From: Campylobacter concisus ATCC 51562
GTDB taxonomy: Bacteria > Campylobacterota > Campylobacteria > Campylobacterales > Campylobacteraceae
Direction: 5' to 3'
Length of the DNA stretch: 64,000 nt
Assembly: GCF_000466745.1 (NCBI RefSeq)
Contig: NZ_ANNI01000003.1
Location: 587,493 to 651,492, forward strand
Positions within the stretch are counted from its first letter, which is position 1. Each line of letters begins with the position of its first letter. Shown piece by piece: positions 1 to 8,257 of the stretch. Made by a program: the position numbers and the translations under genes. The notes under the pieces were generated by a model. It was given only the letters and a program-made list of their open reading frames with translations, had not been told where the DNA came from and did not search any database.

Positions 1-1297
1 TGCCCATGACACTGATCTTTCCACCGCCCACATCATCGATGCTAAGGCGCGAGATATTTAGCAAGAAAATTTCACTTAACTGCTTTAAGCTAAAGTCAAA
101 ATACCTGCATAAATTTTCAATCCTAAAAAGCTCAAGCGCGAGCTTTTCTTCACATCTTGGCTCATTTTCAAGCGTTAAAAGCTCATCTATTAGCCCTTTA
201 AATTTAGCAAAGTCGCAAAGATCAAAGTAGCTTGATTTAAATTTATTAAAAAGCTCTTCGCTTATGCCAAGCGTGCTCAAGATAAAGCCAAGCTCCTCGT
301 AGCTCTCACACTTGCTTTGATCAAAAACCGGCCTTGCCTCTTCATTGATCGCTCTTGCAATGTAAAAAAGCGTCTCATAAAATTTTATATTTTTAAAGCT
401 CTCGCCCATAGCGTAGTTAAAAATTTTATTGCTATCATGTAGCCTTAAAATTTCACTAAAACTCTCATCTGGTAATATGACAGCGATGTTTTCAGGCTTT
501 ATGCCCTCACGCACAAACTCGCTCGCCTTTGCCATAGCGTAGGCACATTGCAGGCTTCTAGTGGCAAATCGCTTTTCTAAGACTGGCTCAAATTTTTTGA
601 TATTTTCTAAGCAAATTAGCTCATTTGTCTTTAAATTTAGCTCATATTTTTTGTAATTTTCAATATCGCTAATAGCTGAAATTTGCTTTATTTTATTGAT
701 TAGCTTTGTGTTGAAAACACTGGTTTGAAAGATAATTTTTAGCGTAGTTAGCTTTGAGATTTTCTCTAAAATTTCCCACTCAAATTCACTTAAAATTCCA
801 TCTATATGCAGTGAAATTTCACTAAAACTTCTTATGTAAGCTTCATTTATGTTATAAATTTTTGGCAAGGTTATATCATCGTAGAGATTTTCTTGACCAA
901 GCAAGCTCTCATACTCTTTTAAAACCGCTTCAAGTATGTTTAAATGCTCCTCAAAATTAGCGTAAATATCGTTAAATTTGATCTCAGCAATACTCTTTTT
1001 ACTAATAGCTAGCTCTTTAAAAAATGAAAAAAGATAGTCATTATTTTTCAAAAATTCAAAAAACTCAGTTGGAATTTTAAGAACAGAGTTTGCCTTTTTG
1101 ACGCTAGCACAGGCTCTATTCATAAGCACTAAAGCATAGGTGCTATCAATCTCAAACCTACCATCTACATAAACTACCTTTTTATAAAACTCGGCAATAC
1201 TTAGGCTTTTTGGGATTAGCTCATCATTAAAACTTGCATTAAATTCACGAATCTTACGCGAGTTCGTAAATACAAAAAGTTGGTTTAGGTTATGCAT
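1..1297 (-). CDS. addB: AddB-like recombination nuclease/helicase subunit, N-terminal part
   Basis: This frame is open from an ATG preceded by AGAGAG to the window edge, giving about 432 residues without a stop; the C-terminal part, where a PD-(D/E)XK nuclease domain would lie, is outside the window. The text reads MHNLNQLFVFTNSRKIREF at the start. Near residues 295-335 it has an LPDESFSEILRLHD stretch followed by a GESFKNIKFYETL stretch, resembling the helicase-like region of epsilonproteobacterial AddB (RecB-like) proteins. AddAB processes double-strand breaks for RecA. The gene is divergent from the flavin-reductase gene, with 151 bp between the start codons. The family assignment rests on recollected similarity of the helicase-like segment and is not certain; that the gene is real is well supported by the long open frame. 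Confidence 0.6.
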   Translation of the reverse strand, partial: MHNLNQLFVFTNSRKIREFNASFNDELIPKSLSIAEFYKKVVYVDGRFEIDSTYALVLMNRACASVKKANSVLKIPTEFFEFLKNNDYLFSFFKELAISKKSIAEIKFNDIYANFEEHLNILEAVLKEYESLLGQENLYDDITLPKIYNINEAYIRSFSEISLHIDGILSEFEWEILEKISKLTTLKIIFQTSVFNTKLINKIKQISAISDIENYKKYELNLKTNELICLENIKKFEPVLEKRFATRSLQCAYAMAKASEFVREGIKPENIAVILPDESFSEILRLHDSNKIFNYAMGESFKNIKFYETLFYIARAINEEARPVFDQSKCESYEELGFILSTLGISEELFNKFKSSYFDLCDFAKFKGLIDELLTLENEPRCEEKLALELFRIENLCRYFDFSLKQLSEIFLLNISRLSIDDVGGGKISVMG

Positions 1298-1423
1298 TTT
1301 TCTCTCTTAAATTTTTAAGCAATGATAGCTAATTGCTGATAAAAGAGCGCTTTTTACGCTTAGGTAAAGCTTTAAATTTTTATCTAAATACATTAAAATT
1401 TTAAGCCTTAAAGAGCCAAAAGC

Positions 1424-1429
1424 TACAAT
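1424..1429 (+). promoter_or_regulatory. -10 element (TACAAT) for the flavin-reductase-like gene
   Basis: TACAAT lies 19 bp before the start codon, in a T/A-rich stretch, and is followed at once by an AAGGAG ribosome binding site. Campylobacter sigma-70 promoters depend mainly on the -10 box, so this is a plausible promoter with a very short leader. Seen by eye only. Confidence 0.4.
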
Positions 1430-1448
1430 CACAAAAAAAGGAGCAAAA

Positions 1449-2036
1449 ATGCATAAAGAGTTAAACAGACAAGGTTTTTACTACGGCTTTCCGGTTTTGC
1501 TAGCCACCACAAAAGATAAAAATGCAAACGACGATATCACAGTGCTTTCATCTTCTTGGACATTAGGAAATACAGTGGTGCTTGGCATAGGCATTGAAAA
1601 TCAAGGCTTTAAAAATATCAAAAACGGTTCAGATATCACGCTAAATTTATGTGATGAAAGCCTGCTAGAAGCTGTGCAAAAAATGGAAAAACTAACTGGT
1701 GATAGTGAAGTACCAGAAGAAAAAAAGAATCTTGGCTACATCTACGAGCACGACAAATTTAAGGTGGCAAATCTCAGCAAAGAGCCTGGCATAAATGCAA
1801 AAACCGTCAGGATAAAAGAGTGCAAGATACAGATAGAAACGGTTGTAGAAAAGATAGAGTTAAAAGAGTGGTTTAGTATCGTTACTTGCAAGATTACAGG
1901 CATTTTTGTAGATGAAAATTTACTAAAAGATGACAAGATAGATACGCAAAAATGGCATCCATTAATCTACAAATTTAAAGAATATGTCGGCACTTGCGAG
2001 CGTTTGGGATTAAATTTTGGATTTAAAGAGATTTGA
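1449..2036 (+). CDS. flavin reductase family (FMN-binding split-barrel) protein
   Basis: The 195-residue protein begins with an ATG behind AAGGAG. It has the layout of the flavin-reductase-like split-barrel family: an early hydrophobic strand with PVLLATT (residues 16-22), then DDITVLSSSWT, then VVLGIGIENQGFKNIKNG, where related proteins bind FMN. The family includes NADH:flavin oxidoreductases and flavoredoxins, usually cytoplasmic dimers. It appears to be transcribed alone, with convergent genes downstream. The substrate cannot be told from the sequence. Confidence 0.7.
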   Translation: MHKELNRQGFYYGFPVLLATTKDKNANDDITVLSSSWTLGNTVVLGIGIENQGFKNIKNGSDITLNLCDESLLEAVQKMEKLTGDSEVPEEKKNLGYIYEHDKFKVANLSKEPGINAKTVRIKECKIQIETVVEKIELKEWFSIVTCKITGIFVDENLLKDDKIDTQKWHPLIYKFKEYVGTCERLGLNFGFKEI

Positions 2037-2117
2037 TTTATAGCTTTATTTGATACAAACTTAGCAACTTGGTTTTAGATTTAGCCAAAAAGATTAGTTT
2101 GTTAAAATTTAAACTCG

Positions 2118-2146
2118 GCTTTGAGATCTTTCTTAGATACCAAAGC
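2118..2146. terminator. possible hairpin between convergent genes
   Basis: An interrupted inverted repeat, GCTTTG-AG-ATCT with AGAT-AC-CAAAGC around a TTCTT loop, sits between the convergent flavin-reductase and FixH-like genes. Neither side has a good T-tract, so termination activity is uncertain. Confidence 0.3.
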
Positions 2147-2159
2147 TGCGATTTTAAGA

Positions 2160-2630
2160 TCATTTTGTGACATTAAGGTCAAATTTATAATACCTTGTAT
2201 CATTAGTGTCACTTAGCCTTAAAAGTAGCTGCCACCTGCCTTCTTGTAGACTTGTTCCTTCGCTTACTAGATCATTTTCTTGCCATGAAGCTCTTAAAAT
2301 TTTATTTTCTTTATTTGTCTGTGGGCGAGTGAGTAAAATTTCATATTTTAAAGCTGAAATTTCTCCTTTTTTTGGAGTTAGATGAAATTTAAACTTACCA
2401 TTTAGAGCATTAAAATTTGGCTCAAATTTTAGATCAAATTTCTCATCAAAGCGTTTTTCACTCTCTTTGATAAAGGTTATGTTTTCATCGACATTTTGGT
2501 AGCTTTGCATATAAGAGCTATCCATTTCGACTGGATGTTTTAGCGCTATGATGATCGTTACTGCGCAAGCGATAATGATAGCAATGAAGCTAAGCACAAT
2601 AGCATAAGGCCAAAAGGTTTTTTTATCCAT
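2160..2630 (-). CDS. FixH/CcoH-like cbb3 oxidase assembly protein
   Basis: A 156-residue protein with one N-terminal membrane helix (about residues 8-30) and a periplasmic beta-rich domain. Residues 70-156 read like FixH/CcoH proteins, ending with EGRWQLLLRLSDTNDTRYYKFDLNVTK. CcoH/FixH is needed for maturation or stability of cbb3 cytochrome oxidase. It is the last gene of the cco cluster, and its start overlaps the end of the TPM-like gene by 8 bp, which implies translational coupling. The assignment combines fold features with context. Confidence 0.7.
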   Translation of the reverse strand: MDKKTFWPYAIVLSFIAIIIACAVTIIIALKHPVEMDSSYMQSYQNVDENITFIKESEKRFDEKFDLKFEPNFNALNGKFKFHLTPKKGEISALKYEILLTRPQTNKENKILRASWQENDLVSEGTSLQEGRWQLLLRLSDTNDTRYYKFDLNVTK

Positions 2631-3192
2631 TTTTTACCTTTTTATAAAAGACAACAATTATAAAAAATGCAACCAAACCATAGATGAAAAATCTTAAAAA
2701 ATTTAATGTAGTTTTGTTTGAATTTCCAACACTACTTTCAAGCTGTAAATTTAAGCTAGATGCGATTTGTTCGGCAATATCAGCGTAGCCATTTAATATA
2801 GCAGCATTATAGACATCTTTGCCATTTTTAGAAACTAAAATAGGAATTATCGTCCCTGACTCTGGATTTACACTTAAAATTTGTTCTTTATTAAAAAGCT
2901 TTGAAGTATTAGAATCAGCAAAAATTTCTACTTTCTTTTTATCCTTTATAAGCAGTAAAAAAGCATAAGGCAAGCTAAGGTTTTGCTCTTTAAAAAGAGT
3001 TTCTAGCTCACCATCTTTATATACACCAACTACTAAATTTATACCGCTTTTTGTGTAAAGCTCGCTACCGATCTCATTTAGCTTTAAACTTACTTTTTGG
3101 CTTAAAATTTCATCATTATTTATCACAAAATTTGCTCCCAAAGCCAAACTTTGTGAGAGCAAAAATATAAAAATGAGTATAAATTTTCTCAC
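2623..3192 (-). CDS. TPM-domain-like exported protein with C-terminal membrane anchor
   Basis: With the GTG start the 189-residue product opens VRKFILIFIFLLSQSLALGA, a clean signal peptide. A longer version from an upstream TTG would run through the small gene before it and add a non-signal leader, so I reject it. The mature part has the alternating alpha/beta pattern of TPM (TLP18.3/Psb32/MOLO-1) domains, including an LPYAFLLLIKDKKKVEIFADSN stretch split between two strands, and ends in a membrane helix (about 165-182) with a basic KKVKNG tail. In the cbb3 cluster it may help assembly or quality control; that role is inferred from context only. Confidence 0.6.
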   Translation of the reverse strand: MRKFILIFIFLLSQSLALGANFVINNDEILSQKVSLKLNEIGSELYTKSGINLVVGVYKDGELETLFKEQNLSLPYAFLLLIKDKKKVEIFADSNTSKLFNKEQILSVNPESGTIIPILVSKNGKDVYNAAILNGYADIAEQIASSLNLQLESSVGNSNKTTLNFLRFFIYGLVAFFIIVVFYKKVKNG

Positions 3193-3194
3193 AC

Positions 3195-3296
3195 CTAGCC
3201 TACAAAAAGGTGGTTTGATGTAAGCACTGACCACGCACAAATAGCTCCTGCAACAACTATCAGCAAGATTATGGCTTTTTCTATTATGCCTAGCAT
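3195..3296 (-). CDS. 33-residue single-helix membrane microprotein in the cbb3 cluster
   Basis: A short frame starts with ATG five bases after a perfect AAGGAG formed by the last two codons of the DUF4006 gene. It ends two bases before the GTG of the TPM-like gene. The product begins MLGIIEKAIILLIVVAGAIC and ends WSVLTSNHLFVG: one hydrophobic helix of about 20 residues and little else. The ribosome binding site, the spacing and the exact fit between neighbours support a real gene. Known cbb3 oxidases of other bacteria carry tiny one-helix subunits or assembly factors (CcoQ, CcoM, CcoS); this could be an analogue, but no homology can be claimed. Confidence 0.65.
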   Translation of the reverse strand: MLGIIEKAIILLIVVAGAICAWSVLTSNHLFVG

Positions 3297-3298
3297 CG

Positions 3299-3511
3299 CT
3301 ACTCCTTTATAATGACGTGTTTAGCGTTATCAACGCTCTTCATCTCAATGCTACTTGCATCTTTTAATGAGTAAGGCTTAGTTGCTACATCTTTTTGCAA
3401 GCCAATACCAATATAAGTAAGTACGCCAAGGATAGATAGCAAAAGCAAAACCGCCACCAAATAACCGCTAATGCCATTTAAAGCAAAGATGTTTCTATTT
3501 TTATTTTCCAT
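3299..3511 (-). CDS. DUF4006 family small membrane protein
   Basis: A 70-residue protein with one membrane helix (about residues 15-37, GYLVAVLLLLSILGVLTYIG) and a short hydrophilic tail. It matches the pattern of DUF4006, a family I recall as confined to Campylobacter relatives and lying beside cco genes. Its ATG shares one base with the ccoP stop (TAATG), and its last codons form the ribosome binding site of the next microprotein. Function unknown; a minor oxidase subunit or assembly factor is likely from context. Confidence 0.65.
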   Translation of the reverse strand: MENKNRNIFALNGISGYLVAVLLLLSILGVLTYIGIGLQKDVATKPYSLKDASSIEMKSVDNAKHVIIKE

Positions 3512-4374
3512 TATTCGCCCTTTGATAGCGATATGACATATTCGCCAACTGCTTTTTGTTGTATCTCGTTTAATCTGCCATCATTAAATTTAGGCATAAC
3601 ACCGATGTTGCCGTTTTTACCACGATTTAGTACATCCACTATGAACTCACTTGAACCATATTTACTAAGATCAGCCGACATGCCATCCATGCCTTTGCCA
3701 TCATCTCCGTGACAAGCTGCACAAGCTGCGTAAAGCTCTTTTCCCATAGCTACTAAATTTTCATTTTTTGTACTTTTTATAGCACTTATCTCTTTTGCAA
3801 CATAAGCTGCGATAGCCTTTGCTCCATCAGCATCAGCTAACCCAGCTGGCATCTCACCCATAGGATAATCAAGCCCCTTTGAGCCATTTAGTATCGTATC
3901 AACTATTCCTTGTTCACTACCCCAAATTTGTAAATTTGCAGCTTTGCCACCAATGCCATCGCCTGTGATACCATGACATGCTGAGCATTGCACCAAAAAT
4001 ACGCTCTCTCCCATAGCATGAAGTGTTTCTTTGCTTGGGTTTGCATACTCTTTTTCAAATTTAGCGTTTGCCTCTTTTACTTCTTTATTATATTCACCGA
4101 TTTGTGAGTAAGAATTTAGTGGATAACCAAGTAAATAATACCAAATCGCCCAAACAAGTGTTAATAAAAAAACTACCGCCCAACCAAATGGAACTGGATT
4201 TTTATACTCGCCTATCCCATCCCAGTTGTGCTCGCTAAGCTCTACGCTTTCATCCTTTTTAACTTTCATTTGACCAACATACTTGCCAGCTACAACGACA
4301 GTTAGTACGATAATTAAGATGGCACCTATTAACGCAAGTAGATTTATATTATCTTCTAAATTTAGCCATTGCAT
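3511..4374 (-). CDS. ccoP: cbb3-type cytochrome c oxidase subunit III (diheme CcoP)
   Basis: The 287-residue protein has two N-terminal membrane helices (about 10-33 and 62-84) and two cytochrome c domains with heme motifs CSACH (130-134) and CAACH (218-222). Candidate axial methionines lie in GEMP (about 175) and GVMP (about 260). CcoP passes electrons from the bc1 complex or soluble cytochrome c to CcoO/CcoN in high-affinity oxygen respiration. It overlaps the end of ccoQ by 13 bp, and an AAGGAG lies within that overlap. The length is usual for epsilonproteobacteria. Confidence 0.95.
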   Translation of the reverse strand: MQWLNLEDNINLLALIGAILIIVLTVVVAGKYVGQMKVKKDESVELSEHNWDGIGEYKNPVPFGWAVVFLLTLVWAIWYYLLGYPLNSYSQIGEYNKEVKEANAKFEKEYANPSKETLHAMGESVFLVQCSACHGITGDGIGGKAANLQIWGSEQGIVDTILNGSKGLDYPMGEMPAGLADADGAKAIAAYVAKEISAIKSTKNENLVAMGKELYAACAACHGDDGKGMDGMSADLSKYGSSEFIVDVLNRGKNGNIGVMPKFNDGRLNEIQQKAVGEYVISLSKGE

Positions 4375-4571
4375 ACGCTCTCCTTTGTAGCCTTTTGCTC
4401 TAAAATTTTACTTCCGATCTCATCATCTAGGGCTAATCTTGAATACTTCTCATAATTTCTTCTACCTTGCTTTTCACTTTTATAAAGATGAAAAAAATAA
4501 GCGTACAAAGTGATAGCTAAGAATGCTGTCAAAATAAAATAGCCATAAGCTTGAAGTTCTCTAATATCCAT
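4362..4571 (-). CDS. ccoQ: cbb3 oxidase subunit CcoQ
   Basis: A 69-residue protein with one membrane helix (about 10-28) followed by a basic, soluble tail (YKSEKQGRRNYEKYS). Its place between ccoO and ccoP, size and topology fit CcoQ, the small subunit that stabilises cbb3 oxidase. It lies 9 bp after ccoO. Confidence 0.85.
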   Translation of the reverse strand: MDIRELQAYGYFILTAFLAITLYAYFFHLYKSEKQGRRNYEKYSRLALDDEIGSKILEQKATKESVCNG

Positions 4572-4580
4572 TATTAACTC

Positions 4581-5246
4581 CTATTTTAGGCTATTTAGAT
4601 AGGCGATAAGTGCCACGATCTGGCGAATTTCACCCTTTGCAAAAGCACTTTTTACTTGCTCATCTTTCATATTTTCAACGATACTTGCAGCCTGCTCTTT
4701 CACGTTAGTATTTGCTTGCTCAAAAGTACCAAGAGCTGGCATATCTTTCTCATCATAAGGTGTGTTAAAAACCTTTTTAACAGTTAGCGCTTCAGCGTAA
4801 GCAGTCTCTATATCAGCATTTTTTTTAAATAAAAATGGATATGCTGGCATGATCGAGCCTGGCACAACAGAGGCTGGGTTTAACATATGATTTTCATGCC
4901 AATCTGTCGTTCTATAATTACCCACACGCATAAGATCTGGGCCAGTTCTTTTTGAGCCCCAAAGATGCGGACGATCATAAGCAAATTCGCCGCTTAGTGA
5001 GTACATACCGTATCTATCAGTCTCTGCTTTAAACGGACGTATCATCTGTGAGTGGCAAGTGTTGCAACCATTTTGTATATATATATTTTTTCCAGCAAGC
5101 TCTAAAACTGTATAAGGCTTTGTACCCTCAAGTGGTCTAGCTCTATTTGCAAAGTCAGGTAAAATTTCTACCACGCCAGCATAAGCTATGACGATAAAGA
5201 CGCAAACTGCAAAAAAGAATGGATTTTTTTCTAACCAAGCAAACAT
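4581..5246 (-). CDS. ccoO: cbb3-type cytochrome c oxidase subunit II (monoheme CcoO)
   Basis: The protein has an N-terminal membrane anchor (about 10-29) and one heme motif CNTCH near residue 61, followed by SQMIRPF, typical of CcoO. A GDP-like loop and the conserved RVGNYRTTDWHENHM region follow. I use the ATG that overlaps the ccoN stop in TGATG, 7 bases after GGAGG; the GTG one codon earlier is too close to that site. CcoO is a periplasmic electron carrier between CcoP and CcoN. Confidence 0.93.
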   Translation of the reverse strand: MFAWLEKNPFFFAVCVFIVIAYAGVVEILPDFANRARPLEGTKPYTVLELAGKNIYIQNGCNTCHSQMIRPFKAETDRYGMYSLSGEFAYDRPHLWGSKRTGPDLMRVGNYRTTDWHENHMLNPASVVPGSIMPAYPFLFKKNADIETAYAEALTVKKVFNTPYDEKDMPALGTFEQANTNVKEQAASIVENMKDEQVKSAFAKGEIRQIVALIAYLNSLK

Positions 5247-6733
5247 CACATCACCTCCGCATTGGCTTTAGCACCGCCCATAGGCGTTGCACTTTTTGGC
5301 TCTGCCAAAATAGCTTTAGCAGAAGTTGATTTGTAGATATTATAAGCAAACATCAAAAAGCCAATCAAATACAAAAGTCCACCAATAGCTCTAATGTAAT
5401 AATAAGGTATAAGCACTACAACAGTATCAATAAATGAGTATAGTAAATTTCCATAGCTATCAGTTGCTCTCCACATCATACCTTGCGTAATACCAGCAAT
5501 CCACATCGAAGCAAAGTATAAAACGATACCTGTTGTTTGTATCCAAAATTGAGCTTCCATTAAGGATTTTGAATAAATTTCGCGCTTAAAGACACGTGGC
5601 GTCATATGATAAAGTGCTGCCATAGTCATAAAACCAACCCAGCCAAGTGCGCCATCATGTACGTGTCCTGGCACCCAGTCAGTATAGTGAGCCAGTGCAT
5701 TTACAGATTTGATGGCTAAGATAGGGCCTTCAAGAGTTGAAAACATATAAAAAGTTGAAGCTAGAATCATAAATTTAATAAGCGGGCTCTCGCGAAGTTG
5801 TGTCCATTCGCCTTTCATTGTAAGAAGCATATTAATAGCTGAACCCCAAGAAGGTAAAATCAAAACAATAGAAAAAACCGAACCCATAGTCTGCATCCAA
5901 TCAGGCACAGCAGTATATATTAGGTGGTGACCGCCAGCCCAAAGATAGATAAACATAAGGCCCCAGAATGAAAATAACGAAAGCTTATAAGAAAATATTG
6001 GCTGTCCGCTCTCTTTTGGTAAGAAATAATAAATTTGGGCGATGATCGCTACTGTAAACACAAACGCAACTGCGTTGTGACCGTACCACCACTGAACCAA
6101 AGCATCATTTGAGCCAGCATACATCGAAACTGAGTGTAGCCATGAGCCATATCCACTAACTAGTCTTGTTGGAATTTCCATATTATTAAATAGATAAAGC
6201 ATAGCAACGCCAAGAAACGTAGCAATGTAATACCAAACCGAGATATAAAGTGTTTTCTCGCGGCGTATACCAATAAGTCCAAATATACTAACGCCCCAAA
6301 GTACCCAGACTACTACTACAGCAATATCTAGTGGCCACTCAAGCTCGGCATACTCTTTAGATGTACTCTCGCCCATAAAAAGTGTCACGACAGCTAGAAT
6401 CATAACAAGTATATAAAGCCAAAAATGAAGCTTACCAATGAACATCAAAAACGGAGATTCACTCATTGATACTTTTAGGACACGCTGTCCTATGTAATAC
6501 CAAGTGGCAAATATACCAGAGAGCATAAAACCAAAAATGATACCGTTAGTATGAAGAGGACGCAATCTACCAAATGCCGAATACTCACCAGCTATATAGT
6601 TTAGATCAGGACAGGCAAGCTGAAAAGCTACCAAAACACCAATAGCCATGCCAACAATACCAAAAAATATCGTGGAGAACATAAAGAGTTTTGCCACACT
6701 ATAATCATAATGTAGCAACTGGGATGGTCGCAT
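5246..6733 (-). CDS. ccoN: cbb3-type cytochrome c oxidase catalytic subunit I (CcoN)
   Basis: A 495-residue polytopic membrane protein of the heme-copper oxidase superfamily. Visible marks are RPLHTNG (His about 61, low-spin heme ligand), WWYGHNAVAF (CuB ligand and active-site region), GGHHLIYTAVPDW (two CuB histidines) and PGHVHDGALGW (heme ligands). It reduces oxygen to water with high affinity and pumps protons. The start is an ATG 7 bases after AGGAGG, the strongest ribosome site in this cluster. It heads the ccoNOQP operon; its upstream region contains a long perfect inverted repeat that may regulate it. Confidence 0.96.
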   Translation of the reverse strand: MRPSQLLHYDYSVAKLFMFSTIFFGIVGMAIGVLVAFQLACPDLNYIAGEYSAFGRLRPLHTNGIIFGFMLSGIFATWYYIGQRVLKVSMSESPFLMFIGKLHFWLYILVMILAVVTLFMGESTSKEYAELEWPLDIAVVVVWVLWGVSIFGLIGIRREKTLYISVWYYIATFLGVAMLYLFNNMEIPTRLVSGYGSWLHSVSMYAGSNDALVQWWYGHNAVAFVFTVAIIAQIYYFLPKESGQPIFSYKLSLFSFWGLMFIYLWAGGHHLIYTAVPDWMQTMGSVFSIVLILPSWGSAINMLLTMKGEWTQLRESPLIKFMILASTFYMFSTLEGPILAIKSVNALAHYTDWVPGHVHDGALGWVGFMTMAALYHMTPRVFKREIYSKSLMEAQFWIQTTGIVLYFASMWIAGITQGMMWRATDSYGNLLYSFIDTVVVLIPYYYIRAIGGLLYLIGFLMFAYNIYKSTSAKAILAEPKSATPMGGAKANAEVM

Positions 6734-6751
6734 AAATTTTCCTCCTAGTTA

Positions 6752-6817
6752 AATTTATATTAATTTTCGGTTATTTTAGAGTAGAAAAACTATAAAAAGA
6801 CTTAATTAATATAAATT
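6752..6817. promoter_or_regulatory. 14-bp perfect inverted repeat flanking the ccoN promoter region
   Basis: AATTTATATTAATT (6752-6765) and its exact reverse complement AATTAATATAAATT (6804-6817) flank 38 bp that contain the likely ccoN promoter (TATAGT or TAAAAT candidates within a T-rich minus-strand stretch). The arms lie between the stop codon of the response regulator gene and the ccoN ribosome site. It could be a paired operator, perhaps for that regulator, or an RNA hairpin. The symmetry is directly visible; function is inferred. Confidence 0.5.
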
Positions 6818-6825
6818 ATCTTTTA

Positions 6826-7509
6826 CTAAGAGAGTCTTCTATCTATTTTGTAACCAAGCCCAGGAACATTTTTTATAAAATTACTGCCAACTTTATCTCT
6901 AACACGTTTAACAAAGGTCCTAATAGCAGCTTCTGTTACGCTCTCGCCAACCCAAACAACATTTTTTATTTCATCGTGAAGTACAAGCGTACCAAGTCTT
7001 TTTATGAGTAAGGATATAAAAGCAAGTTCTTTTTTTGTAAGAGAAATTTCAACACCATCTCTGATAAGCACACGTTTTATTTTATTAAAACTATATCCAT
7101 TTGTAACCTGAATAATATTTGCTGTTTCTATCTTATTTTTAGCAACATTTTCTAAAGTAACCAAAAAATCATCAAGATCAATCGGCTTTAAAACGTATTT
7201 ATCAATACCAACATCTATTGCTTTTAGAAGTGTTTCTTTTTCACTATTTGTGCTAAAAACTATAATAGGTGTATCTTTTGAAATTTCTTTAATGCTTTTA
7301 GCCATATCAAGGCCATTCATTATAGGCATAAAAACGTCTGTTATAACCATATTTGGATTATATTTTTTAAATTTTTTAAGTCCTTCATCGCCATTTTGAG
7401 CAGTGATAACTTTTTCGAATTTATCTCGCATAACTTCTTGTACTATTTTTTTACCATCTCCCTCATTTTCAACGATAAGAACAGTTAGATTATTAAGAAT
7501 CTTGCTCAT
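6826..7509 (-). CDS. orphan OmpR/PhoB-type response regulator
   Basis: A 227-residue two-domain regulator. The receiver (about 8-125) has phospho-acceptor Asp58 in ITDVFMP, Thr/Ser at 86-87 and Lys108 in LKPID. The usual acidic pair is VENE rather than VDDE, so one Mg2+ ligand is changed. The C-terminal winged helix (about 135-225) carries LTKKELAFISLLIKR and the AAIRTFVKRVRDKVG recognition region. No histidine kinase gene is nearby. It sits directly upstream of, and in line with, ccoNOQP, so it may sense redox or oxygen through an unlinked kinase. Start: ATG behind AAGGAAGA. Confidence 0.85.
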   Translation of the reverse strand: MSKILNNLTVLIVENEGDGKKIVQEVMRDKFEKVITAQNGDEGLKKFKKYNPNMVITDVFMPIMNGLDMAKSIKEISKDTPIIVFSTNSEKETLLKAIDVGIDKYVLKPIDLDDFLVTLENVAKNKIETANIIQVTNGYSFNKIKRVLIRDGVEISLTKKELAFISLLIKRLGTLVLHDEIKNVVWVGESVTEAAIRTFVKRVRDKVGSNFIKNVPGLGYKIDRRLS

Positions 7510-7590
7510 TTATTCTTCCTTTTTGGTTATATTTATCAAACATCATAAATTTTGACGCAATTAACAATTATCTCTCTTACTTTAACTATC

Positions 7591-8256
7591 TTAGGCATTT
7601 GCTCTATATCCTAAAAATGATAGATAAATTCCATTTATTATCATTATGCTAGCCGAAATCTTAAACATTATGTCTTTAAATTTTTCATTTAAAATCCCAA
7701 ATACAAAGCTAGCTAAAAGCATGGCTGGCAATGTACAAAGACCAAATACAAGCATTATAAAAGCCGAATAAATAAAATTTGCACTTAAAATCCCAAGTGC
7801 CAAAAAATAATAAACCACACCACAAGGCAAAAAGCCATTTAAAAAACCAAGTAATAAAAAATTTGCTAAATTTTTCTTTTGAATCCTTGTTTTTGCAATT
7901 CTTACTACAAAATTAAGTGCCTTTTGATTCTCCACAAATTTTAAAAGCTCGCCCCTAAAAAGCAAGGCAATGCCGATAAACGCGATCACTAAGCCAACTA
8001 TAAAAAATATAAGACCTCTTGCTTGCAAGCCAAAGCTAATGGCCGCTCCAAAGGCACCAAACAAAGCTCCTAAAACCACATAAGCAAAGATTCTAGCTAG
8101 ACTATAAAGCGTACTTAGCATTAGAATTTCTCTCTTGCTTTTGCCTTTAAAAAATAGAGTCTGTAGGCTCAAAAATCCACTACACATACCTACACAATGA
8201 CTAAAGCTACTTAAAAATGCAACTGAGATAATCATGTAAAGGTTTATATTTTGCAT
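7591..8256 (-). CDS. TauE/SafE (UreH-like) family membrane protein, possible metal/thiol transporter for cbb3 assembly
   Basis: A 221-residue protein with about six membrane helices and two cysteine motifs at helix ends: SHCVGMCSGF (about 19-28) and GFLPCGVVYY (about 140-149). This is the pattern of the UreH/DsbD-like branch of the 'sulfite exporter TauE/SafE' family, members of which are linked to copper delivery or cytochrome maturation. Its closeness to the cco genes agrees with such a role, but the substrate is unknown. One base separates its ATG from the carA stop on the downstream side. Confidence 0.7.
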   Translation of the reverse strand: MQNINLYMIISVAFLSSFSHCVGMCSGFLSLQTLFFKGKSKREILMLSTLYSLARIFAYVVLGALFGAFGAAISFGLQARGLIFFIVGLVIAFIGIALLFRGELLKFVENQKALNFVVRIAKTRIQKKNLANFLLLGFLNGFLPCGVVYYFLALGILSANFIYSAFIMLVFGLCTLPAMLLASFVFGILNEKFKDIMFKISASIMIINGIYLSFLGYRANA

Positions 8257-8257
8257 C

